Source: Catenulispora rubra (GTDB taxonomy: Bacteria; Actinomycetota; Actinomycetes; Streptomycetales; Catenulisporaceae). From it: DNA of 44,693 bases. Location: positions 1 to 44,693 of the forward strand of contig NZ_JAACYW010000069.1 of assembly GCF_015356825.1 (NCBI RefSeq), read 5' to 3'. Below, piece by piece: positions 1-8,345 of this stretch (position 1 is the first letter of the stretch; the number at the start of each line of letters is the position of its first letter). The notes beneath the pieces are model-generated. The model saw only the letters and a program-made list of their open reading frames with translations. It made no database searches and was not told the origin of the DNA. The position numbers were made by a program, and so were the translations under genes.

Positions 1-46
1 TAAGAGACAGCACCCACACATAGAGCAGTAGCGCCCTGTGGCTCCC

Positions 47-2986
47 TCACGCCCCCACCGCCGCCGTCAGGTCGGCGACGATCTCGCTGGCCGCCACCGC
101 GTCCAGCGCGCCGAGCTTCAGCGCCTGGTCGCGGGCGCCGTGGCGGCCGTTGGCGTCGGTGGCGCTGAGCCAGACGTCCGTGATCGTCTGGTCCGGGGTG
201 TCGGCGAGGCGGCCCTCGCGGTAGCCGGGGCTGACGCGCACGATCAGGATCCTGCGATCCGGCAGCCGGCGCCCGGTCGCCACGGTGCGGCCGGCGTCCC
301 ACAGCGCGGCCGAGCCCCAGCCGGGGCTGCGGTGCAGTGCCAGCAGGTGGTCGGTCGACAGCTGCACGCCGCAGAAGCGGTCTAGGCGCGTCGCCTCGCG
401 CTCGGTCGGCGTCAGGGCGAGCACCGGGCGGCCGACCTGCGGGAAGGGCTGGATGATCTCGTAGTCGTGGCAGATCTCGGTCCAGCGTGCCAGCTCGGTG
501 CCGAGGTCCACGGGATGCACCAGGCCGATGGTGCGGGCTTCGGCGCAGGCGTCATCCCCGCCACCGACACCGAACACGAACCGCTCGTCCGCGACGTCCG
601 CGAGCGTCCCGTCCTCCGCGATCCGGAACGTCGCCCGCAGCGCCCCCGCTCCGTCGAACTCGCCCCACACCAGCCGCCGCCCGAGCAGCCGCATCAACGG
701 ATGCTCGACGAACACGGCCCGGAACTCCGCGTCCGACCAGCGCCGACCGGTCACCATCGCCCGCTCCAGCCGAGCCGCCTGCCGCACCGCGAGCGTCTTC
801 GCGTCCTTCCTCAGCACGCTGAAACGCTGCTGCGCCTCGGCCACGAGCTCGGCGTCGTCCTTCGCGGTCGGCTTCGGCAGCGACGCGCGACGCTTCCCAG
901 CAGCATCGATGACGTACGGCTGAACGAACTCGTCGAACCCGACGGTGAACCGGCGCGCGCCGTAGTCCAGCGTCACCGTGCCCTCCGCCCCGGCGCCGAG
1001 GTCCAGCACCAGCTGATCCTCCAGCTGGTCCGCGCTCAGCCCCCGTGCCGCCGCCACCTTCGCGATCCGTTTGGCGGCCTCGGCACGCAGCGCGGCAAAG
1101 GATGACCGCTGCGATATGTCGTAGACCTCGCGCAGCCCCTCCTCCCCGCCGACGGCGATCAGCACATCCAGCCCGCCGGCCGCCCGCGCCGACCCGCCCT
1201 CGCCGGGCCAGACCCGCACCAGCGGCGCCAGCCGCCGGACGGTCTCCTCGTTCCCGAACCACAGCAGCGTGTCGAACGCCCAGCCCAGCTTCTTGGTCGG
1301 ATACCCGGCCCCGGCCCAGTTCTCGAACAGCCCCCACGCGAACTCGGCCAGCGAAGCACGATCGCAGATCTCTGCGACGATCTCGATCCCGCCGTAGGGC
1401 GCCGCCTCCCGCCGCGAGGAGATGGTCAGCATCTGCACCACCACGCGCACCGCGGACGTCGGCAGCGCCGCCTGCCGGCCGGCCAGCAGGATCCCGGGCA
1501 GCGAAGCCGGATCGGCCCACAGCGGCACCGCCGGCATCGACTTCGGGAAGACGTCCAGCCCCCGCCGGTCCAGCACGGCCCGCGTCGCGACCGCCGCCTC
1601 CGGACCGGACTCCGCGGCCAGCGCCACGACGTCGGCCAGCCGGTGCCGGGCCACGAACCGCACCGCGGCCTCGGCCGACCTGCGCTCGGGCCCGGCCGCA
1701 CCGAGCGCGCTGGGCAACAGGTGCCGCACCGCCTGCTCGGGATAGCGCCGGAAGAACATGTCAGCGGCTTCCGAGTACGGCTCGTACTCCGAGTTCAACC
1801 AGTCCGCCAAAGTCAGCACGATCGTGCTCTGGTCCTTCGGGTCCGCCGTCGAAGGGTCCGGCTCGGGTATCGAGGTCCGTCCCGCGCTCTGGCGCGAGGG
1901 CCAGCAGAAGTACGGGGCCGGAACCGGCAGGCCCTTGAGCGCGACCGGCTTGCTCGTCTCGCGATCCGTCCACGGAGGGACGACCAGAACCCGGGGGAGT
2001 TCGGCCTCCGTAGCGGCCCCGGAACCACCGCCTGCCCCAGCTATGCCGAGCAAAGCCTCCACTCGCTGCCGCGCAACATCCGAAAGCCCTCCCAGCTCCG
2101 AACGCGCACGCTCAGGATCAGCCGCGACATGTAACCGCAGCACGTAATCCACCTGCGTCGCCGGCTCCGCCTCAGCCAACCGCCGCAACACCCGGCGCGG
2201 AAACCGCTTCGCCGCCTCCAGCAAAGCGGCCTGCGCATCCTTCGGCCCCAGCTCCCCGATCAGGGTATTGACGGCCAGCTCGCTCGGCAGCTTCGGCAGC
2301 AGGTTGAGCGCATGCCACCGACTCTTCTCCAGACACCCGATCAAGAACTCGTCTGCCCCAGCGTCGATCGTGGCGAGGAAAGTCCCCTCCGCGCGCCGGT
2401 CGTCGTTGACCCACACCCAGTCCTGGATCCGCCGGCCCAACTCCCGCGCCTGCTCCCGCGAAGTCGTCGCGAGCATCAGGAGCCTGGCTGTGTAGTTGTC
2501 GTGGTCGTCGTCGGCCGAGTAGTCCGCGATGTCCGCCGAGCACCACTCCGGCCGGTCGAGCGCCAGCACCGCCATCGCAGCGCGTGCCGCTGGCACCTTG
2601 AACTCGTCGCGCATCGTCTCGGCCGTCGCGATGGCCTCGGCGTACTCCTCGTCCGACGCCGAGCGCACCAGATCGAGCAGCCGCAGCATCAAAGGCCAGC
2701 GGCGGTCGGCGAGCTTGCTGTCGTAGAAGGTGCCGCGGCCCCAGCTGTAGCCGGAGAAGTTCACGTCCTCGGCACTGGCCTCGGCGAACGCGCGCACGGC
2801 CGCGGCCGGCCCGTTCTTCGCCACGACGAGGTCGATGCTCCGCCACGTCGCATGACCCTGCGGGTCCGTCCCGGCGGCGGCCGTCGAGATCGTCTCGACG
2901 TCCACCCGGTCGCAGCGCTCCCGCCGGATGACTCCGTGCTGGAACTTCCGCGGCAGTTCGAAACGCTCCTCGGGATCCACGCTCAT
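47..2986 (-). CDS. DUF4132 domain-containing protein
   Basis: The product is 979 residues with no signal peptide or membrane segment, so probably cytoplasmic. The last ~240 residues carry the DUF4132 pattern seen in MolR-like proteins: a basic helix with 'RQAARLERAMVTGRRW', then 'HPLMRLLGRRLVWG', 'VHPVDLG' and 'DYEIIQPFPQVGRP'. The long N-terminal part is alpha-helical and rich in Ala, Leu, Glu and Arg, like HEAT-type repeats. The N-terminal WGR domain of some family members is not visible. The ATG at 2984-2986 starts a frame that is dense from the first codons; the TGA is at 47-49. The gene is monocistronic by layout. The biochemical role of DUF4132 is not established; some relatives sit near MoxR ATPases, but no such gene is in this window. 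The family call is fairly secure, the function unknown. Confidence 0.85.
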   Translation of the reverse strand: MSVDPEERFELPRKFQHGVIRRERCDRVDVETISTAAAGTDPQGHATWRSIDLVVAKNGPAAAVRAFAEASAEDVNFSGYSWGRGTFYDSKLADRRWPLMLRLLDLVRSASDEEYAEAIATAETMRDEFKVPAARAAMAVLALDRPEWCSADIADYSADDDHDNYTARLLMLATTSREQARELGRRIQDWVWVNDDRRAEGTFLATIDAGADEFLIGCLEKSRWHALNLLPKLPSELAVNTLIGELGPKDAQAALLEAAKRFPRRVLRRLAEAEPATQVDYVLRLHVAADPERARSELGGLSDVARQRVEALLGIAGAGGGSGAATEAELPRVLVVPPWTDRETSKPVALKGLPVPAPYFCWPSRQSAGRTSIPEPDPSTADPKDQSTIVLTLADWLNSEYEPYSEAADMFFRRYPEQAVRHLLPSALGAAGPERRSAEAAVRFVARHRLADVVALAAESGPEAAVATRAVLDRRGLDVFPKSMPAVPLWADPASLPGILLAGRQAALPTSAVRVVVQMLTISSRREAAPYGGIEIVAEICDRASLAEFAWGLFENWAGAGYPTKKLGWAFDTLLWFGNEETVRRLAPLVRVWPGEGGSARAAGGLDVLIAVGGEEGLREVYDISQRSSFAALRAEAAKRIAKVAAARGLSADQLEDQLVLDLGAGAEGTVTLDYGARRFTVGFDEFVQPYVIDAAGKRRASLPKPTAKDDAELVAEAQQRFSVLRKDAKTLAVRQAARLERAMVTGRRWSDAEFRAVFVEHPLMRLLGRRLVWGEFDGAGALRATFRIAEDGTLADVADERFVFGVGGGDDACAEARTIGLVHPVDLGTELARWTEICHDYEIIQPFPQVGRPVLALTPTEREATRLDRFCGVQLSTDHLLALHRSPGWGSAALWDAGRTVATGRRLPDRRILIVRVSPGYREGRLADTPDQTITDVWLSATDANGRHGARDQALKLGALDAVAASEIVADLTAAVGA

Positions 2987-3080
2987 GCCCAGAGCGTAGC
3001 CAAGGCGAAGCGCTCCGGAGCAGGCCTTGTCCGCACTTCAGAGGCCTGACAACTGCTGAGCGGCAACGGTGCTGACGGCG

Positions 3081-3116
3081 GTCGGCCGTGCGGGACGGAT
3101 CTCCCGCGCGGCCGAC
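3081..3116 (-). terminator. Rho-independent-type hairpin after the xylanase gene
   Basis: A 15 bp stem (3081-3095 pairs with 3102-3116, one G-U or mismatch position) encloses a 6-base loop. It lies 57 bases past the xylanase stop codon on the minus strand, with no clear T tract, as is common for actinobacterial terminators. Confidence 0.7.
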
Positions 3117-3172
3117 GCCCGGTGTTGAGCCGCTACTGGTTGCGGGCACCTGGTTGCTGATTGCCAACTGCT

Positions 3173-4594
3173 CTAACTGCTACAAGCCTGACCATTGAGA
3201 CTGAACGACGCCGGTGCCGCGGCGTTCCCGGTGTGCGTGGCCTGGAATCCGATGCTCACCGAGCCGCCCGGCGGGATCGCCCCGTCGTAGCTCGCGTTCG
3301 TCGCCGTCACCTGGCCGGAGGACGGGCTGTAGGAGGCGTTCCAGCCGTTGGTGATGGTCTGGCCCGACGCCAGCGTGAACACCAGGCGCCAGCCGCTGAC
3401 CGCCGCCGATCCGGTGTTGGTGATCGTGATGTTCTCCGTCAGCCCGGTGTTCCAGGCCTGGACCGTGTCGCTCACCTTGCACGCCCCACCGCCGCCGCCC
3501 GGCGACGAGCTCGACGACGTCGGCGTGCTCGGACTCGACGAGCTGGACGAGCTCGACCCGCCCGAGCCGCCGAGCGCGTTGACCGACGCGGTGTAGGCCG
3601 GCTTGGCCTGGTAATTCTGGTCGTACATGGTCGCCGCGCCGTAGCCGGAGAAGGCGCCCGGGATCCACGAGTCCGCGTCGCCCACGCCCCACTGCGAGAC
3701 GCCGACGCACCGGGTGACCGCCAGGCAGTCCGAGACCACCGTCGAGTAGTCGGTGGCCTGCTGCTGGAGGTTCGAGGAACTGGCCGGGAGCTGGATCCGG
3801 TCGTCGAGCTCGGTGACCGCGACGTCCAGGCCGAGCGCCGCGAAGCGCTGCATGTTCGCCAGCATCGTGGAGGGCACCTGGCCCAGGATGAAGTGGCTCT
3901 CCAGGCCCACGCCGCCGATCGGCACGCCCTGCGCCAGCAGCGATTGCACCAGCGAGTACATGCCGTTGCTCTTGGCGTTCTCGCCCTCGATGTTGTAGTC
4001 GTTCAGGTAGAGCTTGGCGTTCGGGTCGGCGGCGTGCGCCGTGCGGATCGCATCGGCGATGTAGCCGGTGCCCATGGCGTTGTAGAACGCGTCCTGGCGC
4101 AGCGTGCCGTCCTCGTTGAAGGGCTCGTTGACGACGTCCCAGGAGTACACCTCGCCCTTGTAGTGCGTGGCCTCGGTGGTGATGTGGGTCTCCATCGCGG
4201 CCTGCACCTGGTTCGACGGCAGGCTCGACACCCACCCCGGCAGCTGGCTGTGCCACACGAGGTTGTGCCCGCGCACGCGCATCGAGTGCGCCTGCGCGAA
4301 GGCGACCAGGGCGTCGCCGGGGCCGAAGTTGAAGCTGCCGTTCGAGGGCTCGGTGGTGTCCCACTTCATCTCGTTGCCCGGCGTCATCATGTCGAACTGC
4401 GACGTGGCGACCCCGACCAGCGTGGAGTTGGACAGGTTCGACTGCACCAGCGCGGTGCCGAAGTACTTGCCCTTGCCCTCGGCGAGCTGCTTCAGTGAGG
4501 TGTCCGCGGCCGCCGGTCTGACCAGGGCCAGGCTGCCGGCCAGCGCGGCGCTGGCCACGACCGCCAGCGCGGCGGCCAGTCTGCGGTTGTGCAT
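3173..4594 (-). CDS. Secreted GH10 endo-1,4-beta-xylanase with C-terminal CBM2
   Basis: This 473-residue enzyme hydrolyses internal beta-1,4-xylosidic bonds of xylan outside the cell. Residues 1-30 form a Sec signal peptide ending in AAA-D. Residues ~31-342 are a GH10 barrel: acid/base Glu157 in 'DVVNEPF', nucleophile Glu262 in 'VTELDD', plus 'GHNLVWHSQ' and 'QWGVGDADSW'. A Ser/Pro/Gly linker (~343-370) leads to a family 2 carbohydrate-binding module (371-473) with the usual Cys near each end. The ATG at 4592-4594 has an AGGAG sequence 8 bases upstream on the minus strand. The gene diverges from a LacI repressor and shares its control region, so xylo-oligosaccharide-type derepression is a reasonable inference. 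The family call is very secure; cellulose versus xylan binding by the CBM2 is not settled. Confidence 0.96.
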   Translation of the reverse strand: MHNRRLAAALAVVASAALAGSLALVRPAAADTSLKQLAEGKGKYFGTALVQSNLSNSTLVGVATSQFDMMTPGNEMKWDTTEPSNGSFNFGPGDALVAFAQAHSMRVRGHNLVWHSQLPGWVSSLPSNQVQAAMETHITTEATHYKGEVYSWDVVNEPFNEDGTLRQDAFYNAMGTGYIADAIRTAHAADPNAKLYLNDYNIEGENAKSNGMYSLVQSLLAQGVPIGGVGLESHFILGQVPSTMLANMQRFAALGLDVAVTELDDRIQLPASSSNLQQQATDYSTVVSDCLAVTRCVGVSQWGVGDADSWIPGAFSGYGAATMYDQNYQAKPAYTASVNALGGSGGSSSSSSSSPSTPTSSSSSPGGGGGACKVSDTVQAWNTGLTENITITNTGSAAVSGWRLVFTLASGQTITNGWNASYSPSSGQVTATNASYDGAIPPGGSVSIGFQATHTGNAAAPASFSLNGQACSS

Positions 4595-4722
4595 GGGTGG
4601 TGCTCCTTCCGTCGACAGGACTACCGGTCCGCCTGCGAGCGCGGGGGCTCACCTTGATCCACTCCTGGACAAATCCTTGGCAACGGAGAGCCACCAGACG
4701 CGCGACGGGGCGGGCGGGTCAG

Positions 4723-4751
4723 AGTCTGCGCTCGCCGAAACATCGTGTCAA
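4723..4751 (-). promoter_or_regulatory. Candidate xylanase promoter
   Basis: On the minus strand a perfect TTGACA (-35, at 4746-4751) is followed after 17 bases by CAGACT (-10, at 4723-4728). This predicts a start near 4716 and a leader of about 120 bases. Confidence 0.5.
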
Positions 4752-4754
4752 TCG

Positions 4755-4772
4755 TTATCGATATCGTTTTCG
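4755..4772. promoter_or_regulatory. Candidate LacI-type operator between xylanase and lacI gene
   Basis: An AT-rich patch in GC-rich DNA contains the 8 bp palindrome CGATATCG (4759-4766) with weakly symmetric flanks. It overlaps the predicted -35 region of the lacI gene and lies just upstream of the xylanase -35. Palindromes are usual targets of LacI-family dimers, so this is the most likely operator; binding is inferred. Confidence 0.4.
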
Positions 4773-4780
4773 ACGGGCAG

Positions 4781-4786
4781 TATCCT
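4781..4786 (+). promoter_or_regulatory. Candidate -10 of the lacI gene (leaderless)
   Basis: TATCCT lies 7 bases before the GTG at 4794. There is no Shine-Dalgarno sequence before that GTG, so transcription would start at or next to the start codon. The -35 is poor and overlapped by the candidate operator. Confidence 0.35.
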
Positions 4787-4793
4787 GGGCCGC

Positions 4794-5828
4794 GTGCAGA
4801 CCGATCCCGTTCCTTCGCGCGTGACCATCCGCGACGTCGCCCGGCAGGCCGGCGTCTCGGTCGCCACGGTCTCCAAGGTGCTCAACGACCGCTACGGCGT
4901 GTCCGCGGACACCACGGCCCGTGTCAAGGCCGTGATAGAAGAGCTCGGATACGAGGCGAGCCTGGTGGCGCAGAGCCTGCGCAACCACCAGACGAACGTC
5001 ATCGGGATCCTGGTGGCCGACCTTGAACCTTTCAGCGCCGAGTTGCTCAAGGGCGCCGGCGACGCGATCCGCGGATCGGGGTTCGAGCTCGTGGTCTACT
5101 CGGCCGGCGGCCGGGCCCGCGACCAGGTGGGCTGGGAGCGCCGCTACCTGTCCCGGCTGTCCGGGACGCTGGTGGACGGCGCCGTCCTGGTCACCCCGAC
5201 CGTGGTGGACCTGCAGTACGGCGCACCGGTCGTCGCGGTCGACCCGCACACCGGGCCCGGCGGCCGTCCGACCGTCGACTCGGACAACCTGCGCGGCGCG
5301 CACGCGGCCACCGAGCACCTGCTGGCCCTGGGCCACCGCCGGATCGCGATGCTCACCGGACGGCCGGACCTGCTGTCCGCGCAGCTGCGCGAGCAGGGCT
5401 TCCGGCAGGCGATGGCCGCCGCCGGCGTCGCCGTGGACGAAGACCTGCTGCGCCTCGGCTCCTACGACCCGGACACCGCCGCCGAGCAGGCCGCGCACCT
5501 GCTGGCCAGGCCCGACCGGCCCACCGCGGTGTTCGCGGCCAACGACCTGTCGGCGATCGCGACGATCGAGGTGGCGCACCGCATGGGCCTGCGCGTGCCG
5601 GAGGACCTGTCGGTGGTGGGCTTCGACGACATCCCCGAGGCGACGCGCTGCACCCCGATGCTCACCACGGTCGAGCAGCCGATCCGGGAGATGGGACGGC
5701 GCGCGGTCGAGCTGCTGATCGGGCTGATCCGCGGCGAGGCGGAGCCCGACACCACGCACATCATGCTGCCGACGCGGTTGGTGGTCAGAGCTTCGACGGC
5801 GGGGCCGGCTGCTCCGGCAGCTGACTGA
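4794..5828 (+). CDS. LacI-family transcriptional repressor
   Basis: The 344-residue product begins with a LacI helix-turn-helix: 'VTIRDVARQAGVSVATVSKV' then 'LNDRYGVS...TTARVKAVIEELGYEAS'. The rest is a periplasmic-binding-protein-like sensor domain with 'NVIGILVADLEPFSAELL', 'GHRRIAMLTG', 'FAANDLSAIATIEVAHRMGLRVPEDLSVVGFDDIPEA' split over its length and 'LPTRLVVR' near the end. The open frame continues upstream to 4167, but that part is the xylanase shadow. GTG at 4794 places the HTH at residue ~10, normal for the family. It is divergent from the xylanase gene and probably represses it and itself through the palindrome at 4759-4766. The inducer is unknown; xylo-oligosaccharide is a guess from context. 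Confidence 0.92.
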   Translation: MQTDPVPSRVTIRDVARQAGVSVATVSKVLNDRYGVSADTTARVKAVIEELGYEASLVAQSLRNHQTNVIGILVADLEPFSAELLKGAGDAIRGSGFELVVYSAGGRARDQVGWERRYLSRLSGTLVDGAVLVTPTVVDLQYGAPVVAVDPHTGPGGRPTVDSDNLRGAHAATEHLLALGHRRIAMLTGRPDLLSAQLREQGFRQAMAAAGVAVDEDLLRLGSYDPDTAAEQAAHLLARPDRPTAVFAANDLSAIATIEVAHRMGLRVPEDLSVVGFDDIPEATRCTPMLTTVEQPIREMGRRAVELLIGLIRGEAEPDTTHIMLPTRLVVRASTAGPAAPAAD

Positions 5829-5901
5829 TCGCCGTGGCCCGCATCCACTGGGCTGGCTGATCGTCATGGCCGGGGCGGGCGGCAGACTGATCGTCGCGGC
5901 C
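5825..5901 (+). repeat. Three short direct repeats after lacI
   Basis: Near-identical 15-mers of the form CTGATCGYCRYGGCC begin at 5825, 5857 and 5887. The first overlaps the lacI stop codon. No function can be assigned. Confidence 0.4.
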
Positions 5902-5993
5902 TGCGGCGGGCGGTTGAGCGATCGCATCGGCGCGCGTCAACCAGGCTCCCGGCGCTCTCGCATCGGTATCGGTGCTCCTCGCCTCGATTTGAT

Positions 5994-6025
5994 AACCCTT
6001 TTAATAACGGTTTCGCTAAGGGGTT
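5994..6025. promoter_or_regulatory. AT-rich imperfect inverted repeat upstream of the ROK gene
   Basis: Arms AACCCTTTTA (5994-6003) and TAAGGGGTT (6017-6025) lie in the most AT-rich stretch of the 290-base gap between lacI and the ROK gene, about 95 bases before the ROK start. The position suits autoregulation by the ROK repressor; this is inference. Confidence 0.35.
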
Positions 6026-6118
6026 TACGAAGCCGACACGTCTGCGTAATCTCAAGCCTCACCGAGCCCCCGGCGGGCCCGGCGACCCAGCACTTGAGAA
6101 CCGCAAGGAGCCCCCGAG

Positions 6119-7318
6119 ATGCGACCCCGCCTGTCCGGCGACCTGCGCCGTGCGAACCGCGTGGAAGTGATGCGGAGCTTCTACGGCGGCCGCACGCTGA
6201 CTCGCGGCGACGTGGCCGCGCAGCTCGGGGTGTCCGTCGCCACGGCCGGGACGATCATCGGCGAGCTGACCGCGGCCGGGCTGCTGGCCGAGACGCAGAG
6301 CACGCGCTCCGGCGGCGGACGTCCGGCCAGCCAGCTGACGATGCGGGCCGGCGCGCCCTACCTGGTCGGTGTGGACCTCGCCGAGACGCACGTCATCGCC
6401 GAGATCTTCGACCAGGCGATGACCCGGGTCGGGCACTTCCAGATGCCGGTGGCGCCGACCGACGACGACCCGGACTCCGTGGTCGGGCACGTCGTGGACA
6501 GCATCCAGGGCGTCATCGCCGGGCTGGCCGGAGTCAGCGCGGCCGACGTGGCCGGGGTCGGCGTGAGCCTGCCCGGCCAGGTGGACCGCGAGGGCGGGGT
6601 CTCGGTGCACGCGCCGAACTGGGGCTGGCACGGCGTGCCGTTCACCTCCCTGTTCACCAAGCGCTGCGACCTGCCGGTGCTGCTGGACAACCCGCTGAAG
6701 GCGATAACGCTGGCCGAGATGATGTTCGGCGAGGCCGGCGACCGCGACAACCAGACCGACACAGTGGTGGTGAACCTCGGTACGGGTGTCGGTCTCGGGA
6801 TCGTCGCCGAGGGCCGGCTGTTGCGCGGCCGCACCAACAGCGCGGGGGAGTGGGGCCACACGGTGCTCGTCGCCGACGGCCTGCCGTGCCACTGCGGCAG
6901 CCGGGGCTGTGTCGAGGCCTACGTCGGCGCCGCCGCGCTGCTCGACCTGCTGACCGAGGTCGATCCGGACAGCCCGCTGCTGGTCCCCGGCGACCAGGCC
7001 GCGACCGTGGCCCGGCTGGCCGAGGCGGCCCGCCGCGCCGATCCGGTGGCGGTGGCCACGCTGGAGCGGTTCGCCCGGCCGCTGGGGATGGCCCTGGCCA
7101 ACGCCGTCAACATGCTGAACCCCGAGTTGCTGGTGGTCGGCGGCTGGGTCAGCGCCGCCTTCGGCGAGCCGCTGCTGGCCGCGGTCGAGCCGGTGGTCAA
7201 GGAGTTCTCCCTGACCGTCCCCTACGACGCGGTCACTCTGGCCGCCTCGCGCATCGCCGACAACCCGGTGTCCCTGGGCATGGCGGTGCTGGCCTTCGAG
7301 ACGTTCGTCCTGCCCTAG
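6119..7318 (+). CDS. ROK-family transcriptional regulator (NagC/XylR type)
   Basis: The product is 399 residues. Residues ~1-75 form a winged HTH ('VEVMRSFYGGRTLTRGDVAA', 'LGVSVATAGTIIGELTAAGL', 'SGGGRPA'). The remainder is a ROK sugar-kinase-like domain: 'YLVGVDLAETH', 'VVVNLGTGVGLGIVAEG', 'NSAGEWGHTVL' and the zinc motif 'CHCGSRGCVEAY'. Because an HTH is present this is a regulator, not a glucokinase. The start follows AAGGAG by about 8 bases. It lies directly upstream of the sugar importer and GH35 genes in the same direction, separated only by ~100 bases with a tandem repeat, so it most likely controls that operon. The effector sugar is not shown by the sequence. Confidence 0.93.
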   Translation: MRPRLSGDLRRANRVEVMRSFYGGRTLTRGDVAAQLGVSVATAGTIIGELTAAGLLAETQSTRSGGGRPASQLTMRAGAPYLVGVDLAETHVIAEIFDQAMTRVGHFQMPVAPTDDDPDSVVGHVVDSIQGVIAGLAGVSAADVAGVGVSLPGQVDREGGVSVHAPNWGWHGVPFTSLFTKRCDLPVLLDNPLKAITLAEMMFGEAGDRDNQTDTVVVNLGTGVGLGIVAEGRLLRGRTNSAGEWGHTVLVADGLPCHCGSRGCVEAYVGAAALLDLLTEVDPDSPLLVPGDQAATVARLAEAARRADPVAVATLERFARPLGMALANAVNMLNPELLVVGGWVSAAFGEPLLAAVEPVVKEFSLTVPYDAVTLAASRIADNPVSLGMAVLAFETFVLP

Positions 7319-7329
7319 TGCGGACATTG

Positions 7330-7383
7330 CCCGCAGTACCCGCAGTACCCGCAGTACCCGCAGTACCCGCAGTTCCCCAAGTA
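7330..7383 (+). repeat. 9 bp tandem repeat (CCCGCAGTA)n
   Basis: Four perfect copies of CCCGCAGTA (7330-7365), one copy ending in T (7366-7374) and one degenerate copy (7375-7383) fill the gap between the ROK gene and the first permease gene. Copy number could vary by slippage. The array ends about 40 bases before the permease start. Confidence 0.85.
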
Positions 7384-7421
7384 CCGCTAGTACACAGCGA
7401 AGCAAGGAGCGAAGACAGACC

Positions 7422-8342
7422 ATGACGTCCCCACCCCTGGACCTCGCCCGCCGCCCGGCCCCGCGCCGCGCCGCGGGACGGCGGCGGTCCCTGGCCGGCT
7501 GGAAGTTCGTCAGCCCCTTCATGGCCCTGTTCGCGCTGGTCTTCCTCGCCCCGATCGGCTACTCGATCTACCTGAGCCTGTACAAGACCAAGCTGATCGG
7601 CGGCACGCAGTTCGTCGGCCTGCAGAACTACAGCGACGCGATCCACGACTCGCAGTTCTGGACGTCCTTCGCCCGGGTCGCGCTGTTCCTGGTGGTCCAG
7701 GTCCCGATCATGCTCGGCATCGCGTTGCTGCTGGCGCTGGCCATCGACAGCGGCCGGCTCTACGGCGCGGCGTTCTTCCGGATCTCGGTGTTCCTGCCCT
7801 ACGCGGTCCCCGCCGTCGTCGCCACGCTTATGTGGAGCTTCATGTACGGGACCCAGTTCGGCCTGGTCCGCGACATCGACAAGCACTTCGGCGTCACACT
7901 GCCCGATCCGCTCTCCCCGCACCTGATCCTGGCCTCCATCGGCAACATCGTGACCTGGGAGTGGGTCGGCTACAACATGCTGATCATCTACTCCGCGCTG
8001 CGGGTGGTGAACCCCTCGCTGTACGAGGCGGCGGCGATCGAGGGTGCCGGCCAGTTCCGCATCATCTGGTCGATCAAGCTCCCGGCGCTGCGTCCGGCCC
8101 TGGTCATCGCGACCATCTTCTCGATCATCGGCAGCTTCCAGCTGTTCAGCGAGCCCAGCATCCTCAAGCACCTGGCGCCGAACGCGATCACCACGTACTA
8201 CACGCCGAACTACTACGCCTACTCGCTGTCCTTCGACGGCCAGCAGTTCAACTACTCCGCGACCGTCGCCATCGTCATGGGCGTGGCCACGATGATCGTC
8301 GCCTACGCCGTCCAGCTGCGCGGCATGCGAAAGGCGGGCTGA
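7422..8342 (+). CDS. ABC sugar transporter permease, MalF/UgpA type
   Basis: The 306-residue inner-membrane protein has a basic cytoplasmic N-terminus (residues 1-28) and six predicted membrane segments, starting with 'FMALFALVFLAPIGYSIYLS'. The cytoplasmic loop that docks the ATPase carries the EAA motif ('EAAAIEGAGQFRIIWSIKLP'). It would pair with the next gene product to form the channel for an oligosaccharide. It is the first gene of the permease/permease/binding-protein set; no ATP-binding subunit is encoded here, so a shared MsiK-type ATPase elsewhere is expected, as is usual for actinomycete sugar importers. The start at 7422 follows 'agcaaggagcgaag', a good ribosome-binding site. Confidence 0.94.
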   Translation: MTSPPLDLARRPAPRRAAGRRRSLAGWKFVSPFMALFALVFLAPIGYSIYLSLYKTKLIGGTQFVGLQNYSDAIHDSQFWTSFARVALFLVVQVPIMLGIALLLALAIDSGRLYGAAFFRISVFLPYAVPAVVATLMWSFMYGTQFGLVRDIDKHFGVTLPDPLSPHLILASIGNIVTWEWVGYNMLIIYSALRVVNPSLYEAAAIEGAGQFRIIWSIKLPALRPALVIATIFSIIGSFQLFSEPSILKHLAPNAITTYYTPNYYAYSLSFDGQQFNYSATVAIVMGVATMIVAYAVQLRGMRKAG

Positions 8343-8345
8343 GCC

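Noticed and set aside
6059..7522. A minus-strand open frame over the ROK gene containing a Leu-Arg-Val repeat
   Set aside because: The repeat is the translated 9 bp array and the rest is the shadow of the ROK gene.
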